From Homarus americanus (Eukaryota > Arthropoda > Malacostraca > Decapoda > Nephropidae), in NCBI RefSeq assembly GCF_018991925.1, contig NW_024722158.1, positions 2,083,673 to 2,147,672 of the forward strand: a stretch of DNA of 64,000 nucleotides. Reading direction: 5' to 3'. Each line of letters starts with the position of its first letter. Within the stretch, counting starts at the first letter, position 1. Of the stretch, positions 11,672-22,089 are shown piece after piece. Both the position numbers and the translations under genes were made by a program. Under the pieces are notes generated by a model, which was not told where the DNA came from, did not search any database, and worked only from the letters and a program-made list of their open reading frames with translations.

Positions 11672-12754
11672 TATAATGAGACAAAATATTCACAAGAAGA
11701 AGATTACATATAGGTAGAATATTGATAGTAAAAGAGTATAAAAGAGAGGAAGACTTTGGTAGTGTGGCCGTGATAGATATTTGATGATGGATTTACACTT
11801 ATCTTATCTTATACGTCAATACACATCTATTACGTCTTAAGGGCGACTTCTCAAACACCGCTTCGTTACAACTCTTTATTAATTACGAACATGACATGGA
11901 CACATTAATAACACCTTCTATTGAAGTTACTAGGACATTATATTTACGTTACTAGGACATCATATTACGTTACTAGACACTCTGATTCTCGGACACGAAC
12001 ATGAAATGAATACACTTCCCACGTAAGTAACTCATCCCATGGAAAGCTCTGACAAAAACTCACGTGACCTAGGGGAGGCCTAGCAGGTGGTCCTGGGTTG
12101 TCTCTATGGGAGACTGCTTAGCTGGGCACCGGTGTGTCGAGGGCAACTCGCTCCCGACCGGAGGCGACCGGAGGCGGCTTGCCTCCGGCCCCTGACTTCT
12201 CTCGAGCAGGACTGGGGACGTGTAGCTGGCCCTTCTTGGTTACAAGACACACTCTCTCTCTCTCTCTCTCTGGGCAGAGGGAGGACTAGGACGTCCTATA
12301 TATTGGGAGGCGAGCCGTCAGGTTGAGCTGATCGGGGGGGGGCGGCGAAGGGTCTCCTTACATTTGCCCTCGCTAATGTAGGGTCAGGTCTGGACTTTTT
12401 CAGAGACTATAAGTTGTATATTCTGGAGAAATCTTCAGATGGGGCCGTGTGACATGAGAGGCCCTGGTTGATTTGTGGCCCCTTGACTTGGGCTCGAGGT
12501 TTATATTTGACCTGGCTAATGTGAGGTCAGGTCTGGACTTCTTCTGCTGTGTAGGTTATTGTGTATATTGGGAGAGAGTCGGCCGGTGCCTTCTTGCATG
12601 TTTGTTGGGGCCGTGTGACATGGGAGGGGAGCCAGTTGATTTGTAACTCCTTGAGTGGTTGCTAGGGGTACCCTTACATTTGACCCCCCTAATGTCGGGT
12701 CAAGTCTGAACTGTTTCTGAGATGTAAGCTGTGGTCTGACAACCCATCATTACA
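11672..12754 (-). repeat. family D LTR (5' copy)
   Basis: Partner of 8,153-9,241. The boundary with the leader is set by TTATA followed by TTGGTGGCAGCG on the minus strand, and the outer boundary by TGTAATGATGGG followed by the TAAT target duplication. Confidence 0.85.
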
Positions 12755-14279
12755 TAATCATGGGCGTGGTTGTTATAATCATGGTCGTGGTTGTTATAAT
12801 CATAGTCGTGGTTGTTATAATCATAGTCGTGGTTGTTATAATCATGAGCGTGGTTGATATAATCATGGTCGTGGTTGTTATAATCATGGTCGTGGTTGTT
12901 ATAATCTTGGTCGTGGTTGTTATAATCATGGTTGTGGTTGTTATATTCATGGTTGTGGTTGCTATAACCATGGTCGTGGTTGTTATAATCATGGTCGTGG
13001 TTATTATAATGATGGTCGTGGTTATTATAATGATGGTCGTGGTTATAATCATGGCCCTGGTTGTTATAACCATGGTCGTGGTTGTTTTAATCGTAATCGT
13101 GGTTGTTATAATCATGGTCGTGGTTGTTATAATCGTAGTCGTGGTTGTTATTATCATGGTCTTAGTTGTTATATTCATGGTCGTGCTTGTTATAATCATA
13201 GTTGTGGTTGTTATAATCTTAGTCGTGGTTGTTATGATCATGCTCGTATGTGTTATAATCATGGGTGTGGTTGTTATAATCATGGTCGTGGTTGTTATAA
13301 TAATGGTCGTAGTTGTTATAATCATGGTCGTGGTTGTTATAATCATGGTCGTGGTTGATGTATTCATGGTCGTGGTTTATAATCATTTTCGTGGCTATTA
13401 TAATCGTGGACGTACTTGTTATAATTATGGTCGTGGTTGTTATAATCATGGTCGTGGTTGTTATAATCATGTTCGTGGTTGTTATAATCATGGTCGTGGT
13501 TGTTATTATCATGGTCGTGGTTATTATAATGATGGTCGTGGTTATAATCATGGTCCTGGTTGTTATAATCATGGTCGTGGTTGCTATAATCGTAGTCCTG
13601 GTTGTTATAATCATGGTAGTGGTTGTTAAAATCATAGTCGTGGTTGTTATAATCATGCTCGTGGTTGTTATATTCATGGCCGTGATTGTTATAATCATGG
13701 GCGTGGTTGATATACTCATGGTCGGGGTTGTTATAATCATGGTCGGGGTTGTTATAATCATGGTCATGGCTGTTATAATCATGGGCGTGGTTGTTATAAT
13801 CATCGTCGTGGTTGATATAATCATGGTCGTGGTTGATGTACTCATGGTCGTGGTTGTTATAAAAATTTTCGTGGATATTATAATCATGGTCGTGGTTTTT
13901 ATATTCATGGTCGTGGTTGTTATTATCATGGTCGTGGTTGATGTACTCATGGTCGTGGTTGTTATAATCATTTTCGTAGTTATTATAATTATGGTCGTGC
14001 TTGTTATAATCATGGTCGTGGTTGTTGTAATCATGTTCGTGGTAGTTATAATCAGGGTCGTGGTTGTTATAATCATGGTCGTGGTTGTTATAATCATGGT
14101 CGTGGATTTTATAATCATGGTCGTGGTTGTTATAATCATGGTCCTGGTTGTTATAATCTTGGTCCTGGTTGTTATAGTCATGGTCGTGGTTGTTATATTC
14201 ATGGTCGTGGTTGTTATAATCATGGTCGTGGTTGTTATAATCATGGGCGTGGTTGTTATAATCATGGTCGTGGTCGTGA
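12755..14279. repeat. 21-bp minisatellite, array 3
   Basis: About 72 copies of the 21-bp unit. Variants include units lacking three bases (GTTATAATCATGG directly after a shortened core), TTATTATAATGATGG units, and GTTGATGTACTCATGG units. The long frames here (289 residues plus strand, 378 residues minus strand) are IIMVVVV- and TTTMIIT-type repeats caused by unit length, not genes. Confidence 0.95.
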
Positions 14280-15219
14280 TATTTACAGTATCTAATATAC
14301 TATAAGAAGGAATAGAATATAGGTTAGAATAATTAGTTAAAGAAATATTCGCCATAAGGAGAGGTTAAAATCATAAAAAAAATTATTATTATGAATCACC
14401 GATGATCATTCCGAGATAAATTAAATTATGAAAAGAGGTGACGTTGATTATGGTTAGATTAGTCACCATCTGCTTAAGTCATCACCTGTGTTAAGTCATC
14501 ATCTACGTTAGTCAGTTTTAGGCCCATCTCACATGACTGACCGACCATCGATGTTCTTTCCAAGCGAGGGTTTTAGTTTCAATGCGTCTTATTATTTAAG
14601 CTGGTGGATGAAAGACCTCCTACCCTCACTGACGCAGCTATGGTCAATTTGGTGTTATTCTTGTTTATAAATGCCTTCTAATCTGTCTGAAGTCTATCCG
14701 TCCTTTCTATTGCCATCCCAACTGTCTGTTCATCTGCGTGGTGTTTGAATGTAAGCCAGTCTGTACTCTTTGTGTCGTCAAATCTGTCTGTCTTATCTGT
14801 TGTTGGCGTGTGTCTGCCTGTTTGTCTAATGTGAACCAGTCAGTCAGCTGTCTGTCTGTCATATTACTTGCCATATTGTCTATTTGTGCATGTATGAATC
14901 TGTCTATTTTTGTGAACCTCCTGTCTGTTTCACTGTCTATATTCACCCGGTGTCTTTTGTAGTCATCTTCTCCATGCATTCCTGTTATTATCTTTTTATC
15001 TCTTCTCTTTTTCCATGTACAGTCACCCACAGGAATAAGTATACACTGTAGCTGTAAGGTTGTCTGATAAGGTTAAAACTGCACATCCAGATGCATGATG
15101 AAACTCGGCTCCCCCCCACCTGTTTCTCTAACTATTTTCTGTTTCCTCTTCTTTATTCTTCTATTTACTCATCTTTCTTCCTTTACTAATCCAAACAATC
15201 ATTAAAAAAAAAGTAGGCT
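14280..15219. other. gene-free region with TCTG-rich tract
   Basis: AT-rich sequence without recognisable coding content. From about 14,690 to 14,960 it is enriched in CTGTCTG/GTCTGTCT words, a decayed tetranucleotide repeat that yields shadow frames on both strands. Confidence 0.5.
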
Positions 15220-15700
15220 AAGAAAAAAAGTGGGGGGAAGAGGAGGGAGCAAAACGATAACTGCAATCGTGGGCTGGCAGGGTACAGCGAATGAGGGTGC
15301 GCCAAGTCCGTAGACTTGCATCGTTTTCCAGCGTAAATAAAATGGTTATGTAATGGCTTCCTAAGGAACCCATCGATATGGGATCAGGTTTGTTCCACTC
15401 TACGAATTTTTTTGCGATTACTCCACCAAGTTTGATGAAAAACGATTGTGCCGTTTCGGCTGCCCAGAACAGACACACACACACACACACGCCCTAAGTC
15501 TTTTCTTTAGCTTTTCCAGACGCCTCACTTGCTTCAATAATTGAAGAACTGTAGCACAATCCTGCAAGGCTTCAACTGTAGTAACGGGATCCATGGCAAA
15601 CCTCGCCTACATGCTTTGTTGTTGTTTACTTTGCGTTAGGCAGACACACCAACAAAACATCCCAGTGTGATGCAAACGGACAGTGTTTGCCCAACATGTT
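15218..15700 (-). other. unassigned minus-strand frame, possible DNA-transposon scrap
   Basis: From an ATG near 15,593 a minus-strand frame starts MDPVTTVEALQDC and is Leu/Lys-rich (QLLKQVRRLEKLKKR) until a CA/TG microsatellite at 15,474-15,490; beyond that another frame of about 90 codons (15,490-15,218) is open. Upstream of the ATG lie repeated CCCAGTGTG words and the perfect palindrome CCCAACATGTTGGG at 15,687. The arrangement recalls the terminal part and N-terminus of a PIF/Harbinger-like DNA transposon, but no catalytic motif was seen. Low confidence. Confidence 0.25.
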
Positions 15701-16828
15701 GGGAAGAAAAGTGCCCAGTGTGCCTCAGCCTTAAGATGTCGTTGTCATACAAAGCTGTCTGGATGAATCATATTAAAAACAGTGACATCACTCCTTTGGG
15801 CGATTGTACAATATCGCTTGATAAGTTGTTTACATCTTATGAAAGCAATTAAAGCCAACCAATCATCAGAAGTTATATTGCCATGTGATACTGCTGTGTG
15901 TGTGCTCAGGCTTTTGAATCGGATATTGTTAGTTGCAAGATGGGTGCTCTGTTGGAAGGGTGCTATTTCTCAAAATTGCCAACCATTTAATATATATATT
16001 TTTTAATAAAACATCCACAATTAATATTTTCAAGGCCTGTGGTGTGGTATTTTGCATAATTCCGCCATTAAGTGTCCAAAATGTGTTGCAGAAGGTTATT
16101 ATTATGAAGATAACTATGTTTATTATTTGAGAAAGAGGTGCAAAATCTTTACGGTGAAGATAAAGTCAGGTAAGATAAAGTTAGTTTTGGTGAGTTCCAG
16201 GTCAGGTCACGCTAGGTGATGTTTCTTCAGGGTTGGTTTGGTCTTTTTTTGTATTTTCACTCCACAATTATACCTCTACTTCAAAGCCCCCCCCCCTTGG
16301 TAGTGAAGGGTCATATTTCCATAACAGCTCATTTCCACATATATTGGTCAGATTCGACTGAAACACCACGAATAAAAAAAATAGAAAAATAATTTTGTTA
16401 TACAAGTAATTTTTGTGGTTTTATTCTTCTGAATTAGTACCAAATGCTCTTCTATAATGTTCTTTATGACCACATAAATACAGGAGTTACAGATATTATC
16501 TCAACGTAAAAAAGATATATGACAGTTTAATCCTCCCCCCCCCCCCGAAAAGTTTTCTCTTCCTCTATTCTGATTATTTAAATTTTTTTCGCCAGATGTG
16601 GATGACCGTTCCTGGGCTCCCTGGTGTCTCCCCTCATAGGAATCAAATTATCAACTATCCCCATTATAAAGTAAGGCTCAACCCTCAACTAGGTTCTAAT
16701 CCGAGACCAGGTGGCATCACTTTGGATAGTGCTCAGATGGGTAACATAGCCTACAGCCCAGGAAACCTTTAGTAGAACTATTGCACTGGGAACAGCTGGA
16801 GGGAGGCGCAGTGTGTCCACTAACACAG
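15701..16828. other. gene-free AT-rich region
   Basis: No gene recognised. Contains poly-C runs near 16,287 and 16,536 and short frames without family resemblance. Confidence 0.45.
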
Positions 16829-17545
16829 ATATTGTTTGGCCTGTAAAAAATAATTGTTTGGCCTGTAAAAAATAATTGTTTGGCCTGTAAGGAAATCATT
16901 GTTTGGCTTGTAAGGAATTCATTGTTTGGTCTGTAAGGAATTCGTTGTTTGGTCTGAAATGATTTCATGTTCAGCCTGTAAGGAAAATAATGTTCGGCCT
17001 GAAAAAAATAATTGTTTGGCCTGTAAGAAATTCATAGTTTGGCCTGCAAGGAATTCATTGTTTGGCCTGTAAGGAATTCATTGTTTGGTCTATAATGAAT
17101 TCATGTTCAGCCTGTAAGGAAAATAATGTTCGTCCTGTAAAAAAAGAATTGTTCGGCCGGCAAAGAATTCATTGTTTGACCTGTAAGGAATACATTGTTT
17201 CGCCGGCAAAGAATTCATTGTTTGACCTGTAAGAAATTCATTGTTTGGCCTGCAAGGAATTCATTGTTTGGCCTGTAAGGAATTCATTGTTTGGCCTGTA
17301 ATGAATTCATTGTTTGGCCTGTAAGGAATTCATTGTTTTGCCTGTAAGGAATTCATTGTTTGGCCTGTAAGGAATTCATTGTTTGGCCTGTAATGAAATC
17401 ATTGTTTGGCCTGTAATGAAATCATTGTTTGGCCTGCAAGGAATTCATATTTTAGCGTGTAAGGAATTCGTTGTTTGGGCTGTAAGAAATTTATTGTTTG
17501 GCCTGCAAGGAATTCGTTGTTTGGTGGTCTGTAAAAAAAGAATCT
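16829..17545. repeat. 23-bp minisatellite
   Basis: About 31 copies of a 23-bp unit with core ATTGTTTGGCCTGTAA preceded by GGAATTC. The units from 17,215 to 17,400 are nearly identical, while the flanks carry variants with AAAAAATA in place of GGAATTC or TTCAGCC in place of TTGGCC. The most uniform units are central, the usual pattern when edges escape homogenisation. Confidence 0.95.
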
Positions 17546-18129
17546 GCTTGATCATCTGATATGTTTTCTAAGGATGTTTGCTTAATGCCATTGTTTGTTC
17601 TTCAAGGGTGATTCAGTTGTAAGGGGGGAGGGAGATATATGTTTTTGTCATTATTATCTGTTTCTTTAACTGATTAAGAAATATTATGTGTAAGAGGAAA
17701 TAATTTTCTTTTATATAATTATAATATTGTTTTCTATGTCTTTATATAAGCTTTGGGTAGAGCTCCCCTTTAACTTGGCTTATATATAAATAAGTTAAGG
17801 GGTTAAGTTACAAACCCAAAATGGTCTTTTCTCCATTTATTGATAAACTCAAAAGATCACAGGCTATTAGTAAAGGCACCGTAATTAACACTGAAAGCTG
17901 TGAGTGTTACTTAAGGACAGGGCTCAGCTGGGCTGAGTTAAGTCACCCTTACGATTTTCGTGGGAGTCAAGTGTGAACTGCCATCCTCAGGTTCGTGAGG
18001 GTAGGTCCCTGTGAAGAGGGAGGCCTCTGAAATATAATCCGGGCTAACCCTACATTCTCAAGGTCGCCTTTCTGATAAAGGAGTTTCCCCTCAGGTGAAC
18101 AGCTCATGGCACCTCACAGCTTATGGAAG
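17546..18129. other. gene-free region
   Basis: No coding region. The part around 17,930-18,120 is GC-richer (CAGCTGGGCTGAGTTAAGTC, AGGGAGGCCTCTG) and looks like a retroelement fragment, but has no partner in this window. Confidence 0.35.
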
Positions 18130-18581
18130 ACTACAGTAGGGTGATTGTATTATATAAACTAAATGTATTAACCCAAATTTATATAATTGTTATTGCCATG
18201 AGTCATGGGCTAATACATCTTTTCTCTGTTAGTACAGTATATTATATATCTTCTATATCACTTTTTTTTTATTTAGTTATATTTTCAATGAGAACTTTAT
18301 TTTTTATATTTTTCTAAGACTTTATTTCAATATCATTATTAATTTAAATTTTCATATTTTACTTTTCTTACTTAGTTTATTTCTTTCAGTGTCAGTATTT
18401 GTTTCTTATAGTTTCCTCTTATTCTTTCAATATTTATTAGTACTTAGTTATACTGTACTCTATTCAATGGATTAACCTGGGAAAACCATGTAATTCTTAA
18501 CAACACCTATGAGTATAATTATTATACCTTCACGGTAGACTGCCACCACCCAGGATTTTATTAGAATATAACTTATATAAT

Positions 18582-19847
18582 TGTCATGGGTTGCATTAGG
18601 CTTACCCACGCAACCAAGTCCAAAGTTTGTTTTACTAGAGATAAGGCACCCGGCGAGCCATGACTGCAACGTATATTTTCCATTAGTGGTATTTTAGCCA
18701 GCCTATAGGGGGAGGCCAGTGAGACAGTGTTGTACAGTACTGTTCATCGCCTCACACCCCAAAACCTCATTTTAAGTAGTATCCCCTAGGCCATGGGTTA
18801 GTTAAGACGTGGTCCCCATCCTCTCCCTCCTGAAGGGAGCTGGACACCACACAGAGTCCTCCACCGCCACCCTGTCCTGTGGACCGTGATCGACATGAGA
18901 TTAAGTGTGTTAACCTAGGTTTGTTATCCAGTGAAAATATCACGTGTGGATGCCTGGTTGCGACAAGAGCAATCCAGGCTGGCCTATCAAACCTACAGTA
19001 AGTGGTTAATCAATTCACGCTTACAGAGTTCTCCTGCACGACAACCATCTACAGTGACCGTGATCGACATGAGATTAAGTGTGTTAACCTAGGTTTGTTA
19101 TCCCCGTGGAAATATCACGTGTGGAAGCCTGGTTGCGACAAAAGTAATCCAGGCTGGCCAATTGCACCGAAGTGGTTAATTGAAGAAACGCTTACCAGTT
19201 CTCCTTGCCGCGACAGCCGTCTACAGTGACTGTCAGTGATGCGAGACTATGTGTGGTTAACCCAAGAGTACTTTTTTTTTTATTCCCCGTGAAAGAAGTT
19301 CTTGTGCAGAAGCCTGGTTGCAACAAGAGCAATCCAGGCTGGCAGTAAATGCATCACTTGAATAATTAAGGATCTGTTAAGTCATACCCATAGTAGAGTA
19401 ATCACATGTTTCCCCAAGTTGAAAATTCCCTCTTTTAGAAGATTAATTTTATTACAGCATGAACGTGAGTCACCCATATATCCATGCAAATTGTAAATCA
19501 TTATATGGAAGCTTGACAAATAAATGCAAGTGCAATTATCTGCCTGTATCTGTGATCCTATCTTAATATTACTAAAGGTAATGACTGATTGGTTATGACA
19601 AAGTATAACCAATAACTTACATGAATGTTGGAAATTAATGGAACTCATTAAATCATCATTTATCAAGTATAAATCATGGAATATCGGGTGGTGGAGTAAA
19701 TATCTACGTCGATACACCATAATATCCTGTAAGTAACCAGTGTGAAGGTATCGAACCCTACGGTAAGAAATATAAGAAACACAATATATTATAATCTTTA
19801 TATAATATAATCCACTCTTACACCACTACGATATCAAAACCATGACA
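18582..19847. mobile_element. solo LTR (family E) with ATAAT target duplication
   Basis: A 1,266-bp segment that starts TGTCATGG and ends CCATGACA, flanked by ATAAT at 18,577-18,581 and 19,848-19,852. Removing it joins two pieces of family A that are contiguous in the other copies, so it is an insertion. TG..CA ends, an 8-bp terminal inverted repeat and a 5-bp TSD are what an LTR left by recombination between two LTRs would show. No coding region. Orientation could not be decided. Confidence 0.75.
18882..19350. repeat. three tandem 172-174 bp units with hairpins
   Basis: Units start at 18,882, 19,056 and 19,228, each beginning GACCGTGATCGACATGAGA or a variant. Each contains AGCCTGGTTGC or GCCTGGTTGC and, seven bases later, GCAATCCAGGCT or close variants, so each can fold a stem of 7 plus 4 pairs with one unpaired base. 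The hairpin arms are the best conserved part of the diverged third unit. Confidence 0.75.
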
Positions 19848-20812
19848 ATAATTACGGTGTTAGGTAGCGTTGTAGATACGAGCTTAGGCACGTGAGTCAC
19901 AATGTTTATTTTCTGGGAAGCAATTGTTTGAAGGAATTGAGCGGTGATACTCACAATTTAGTAATTCGATATTTATTAAAATCAAAAGTGAATAAGATGA
20001 CAATTTAAACACACTCAGACAATAACAGACCACTAGGTCTTGCTATAAAAATAACAAAATAGATTTTCAATAAATATTCAACATTTTATTCCTCCTTAAG
20101 GGTATTATATTATTTCTTTGATATTAAAGATGGTAATTTTATACACTTGCTAATAGTGCAGATATTAATACATTCTTTATAACATCATATTACTACTGAA
20201 GGAACAACATGGAAACAGGTACCAGCATATCAATTTGGGAGTAAATGTTGATGGCTTACTCACAAATATAACAAACTTTAATACTGGTTATATCACATTT
20301 TATGGTTTCAATACTCAACTTGGGACATTTATCTTTCTCCTTATTAGCCATAATCTTGTACAACAATATTACTTTGCACATATAATTGAGATTAGGGTCA
20401 TTCACTGTTGTTTACTACAACAAATGAAGAGCGCTATTAGCGTTGGTTGGACTCCAGGTCTCCAGCATACAGCCAAAGAGCTCATCCTCCCAGGGGTAGC
20501 TCCCAGCACGACACTCTCCCTGAATTTAATCTCGCTAATTTAGAAACATCTTGGTTTGGACATCTCACTGGTAGGCAGCTACCAGTTCCTGGTAGCTGTA
20601 GGTATTCGGCTACAACACACCATGCCTGAGATACGATGAGGGGAGCGTCAAAAAATTGTTTTAAAAGTCTTAACTCAATGACAAACAATCGTAAATCAGG
20701 CAATGACACAGATGATATTTATGTTACATTAATTCTTACTTGGAACATGAGATTTTCACTATGTTAAAACATGAACTCTGATATTCACAAAGTTCGACTG
20801 AGTTAAAAAGAC

Positions 20813-21437
20813 TTTACCCCTATGCCCCGCGGGCTAGGGTGCCGCTGGCCGTATCCCCCACGCGGGGTAAATCGAGAAAAATCAACTTTTCCAAAAATAA
20901 CTTTTAGCCTATCTAACCGATAAAACAATAAAAGAGAAGTAAGAAAAAAGTATATTGACCCTCTAGAAACTTCCCTGTGGCCGCGGTGGCGAGGGAGATA
21001 AGGGGAAGGTGTTGTTTTTACGGCTGGCACTCATGGTCATTACGCACCAGGGCAATTTTTTGCTTGCCATTGTGTTCGGAATGGCTTATAAGGCATATAT
21101 TTACTGATCATAATATTTATTTCATGTAAATAATTCATTTAGAATATTTTATTTGCATTATTTTTCATAAAAAGTGCTCGGCAACACACACGCAGCCGGT
21201 CGCTAGGCTGTCTGGCTGTCTTTGTGTTTGGTAGAGCAAGTACTGCATAAAATATTTATCAGAATAATATTTCCACAAATAAATACATTTATAACATAGT
21301 CATAGCATTATTTCCAGTAATACTACATTACAATACGACTACACTACTTTTATTAATAATACTTTGATGCAACATGATAAAATGGACAGGCAATGAAAAT
21401 GAAACAAACAAAAGTAGGTACTTACATTCAGGAAACT
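20813..21437. other. gene-free region
   Basis: No gene. Contains GC-rich islets (20,820-20,870 and 20,975-21,000) in AT-rich sequence. The words GAAACTTCCCTGTGGCC at about 20,966 recur at 21,431, next to the hairpin. Confidence 0.4.
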
Positions 21438-21467
21438 TCCCTGTGGCCACACGCTCGGCCACAGGGA
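21438..21467. other. perfect 11-bp inverted repeat
   Basis: TCCCTGTGGCC, eight-base loop, GGCCACAGGGA. It lies at the start of the family B fragment and overlaps AATAAA just after it. Confidence 0.6.
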
Positions 21468-21750
21468 ATAAATTAGTTAAGTCATGAGTGATGTTTCACC
21501 CTTCTTCCCACTCTCGATTTGGTCAATGAAAAACCCAACTCAGTGCCTAGCTACTCACTGTCCAGGGGGCTGGTGGCAGCGACCTTAAAATTAAGAGTAG
21601 AGTTAAGTTATCCCCTTACAATTAGTGACCCCAGAATCGGGCAGTATACTATAACAATTATTGTTTGAAAACGAGTTATCATCAAAGACTCATCCTGAAG
21701 CTGGATTCAGCCAAGTATCTAATTGGGTAATATAATGTCACTACCACATT
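21438..21750 (+). mobile_element. LTR family B 3' end and leader, fragment
   Basis: From about 21,465 the sequence GGAATAAATTAGTTAAGTCATG through TGGTGGCAGCGACC to TTAGTGACCCCA.AATCGGG matches 46,337-46,550 (plus) and the reverse complement of 61,330-61,545. AATAAA near 21,466 would be the poly(A) signal, and TGGTGGCAGCG followed by the GTGACCCC leader is typical of the region between a 5' LTR and gag. The fragment starts with an 11-bp perfect hairpin. Confidence 0.65.
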
Positions 21751-22089
21751 AGGGTGTGTCATACGGAAGCGAATTTTTTTTTTTTGAGTTTGAAAAATCG
21801 GCCCATGGTATTAATGATGTAGTTCTATGTGCAGAATCATGTGATATCTTCAGATTTGAAAAGTTTTCATTTTTTGCTAGGTAAATTTTAACTTGAAATC
21901 TTATGAAAATTCAGTATTCCCACCCTTTTACCAACACCACTAAATAGTATATTTAAAGTAAAGTAAATGTATCAGGTTAATTTATTAGGATGAAAATGAT
22001 CCAGAATAGTGAAATGAATGATCTTGACACATTTATTAAATTTAATATTCCTTTAGAAAACAAAATCATCAAATACAAAAACCGGTTTA

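Larger units (their letters stand above)
8153..12754 (-). mobile_element. complete non-autonomous LTR retrotransposon (family D)
   Basis: Minus-strand element with LTRs at 8,153-9,241 (1,089 bp) and 11,672-12,754 (1,083 bp) that are highly similar along their length. In element orientation each LTR starts TGTARTGATGGGTTGTC and ends TTATA. Next to the 5' LTR the leader reads TTGGTGGCAGCG, a primer-binding-site-like motif; next to the 3' LTR is a purine run GGCGGGAGG, a plausible polypurine tract. A TAAT target duplication lies at 8,149-8,152 and 12,755-12,758. The internal part (2.43 kb) has no protease, reverse transcriptase, RNase H or integrase, so it would need proteins in trans. The 4-bp TSD fits Ty3/gypsy-type integration. 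Confidence 0.85.
18130..20812 (-). mobile_element. LTR family A, minus-strand copy, with leader
   Basis: In minus orientation the AT-rich leader (18,130-18,550) shows ACATGGTTTTCCCAG as in the copies at 4,137 and 30,790, and the GGGTGGTGGCAG motif lies at about 18,540. The LTR then continues from 18,551, is broken by the solo LTR at 18,582-19,847, and resumes with GCACGTGAG..ATTTTCTG, the TTAATAAATAT poly(A)-signal area and TTTGTGAATATCAG segments shared with copies 1 and 2, until about 20,812, where homology stops. The 5' half of the LTR is missing. Confidence 0.65.

Noticed and set aside
12760..14355. Long plus- and minus-strand proteins of 289 and 378 residues
   Set aside because: They are translations of a 21-bp tandem repeat whose period keeps all frames open. 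Composition is a low-complexity heptad and there is no domain.
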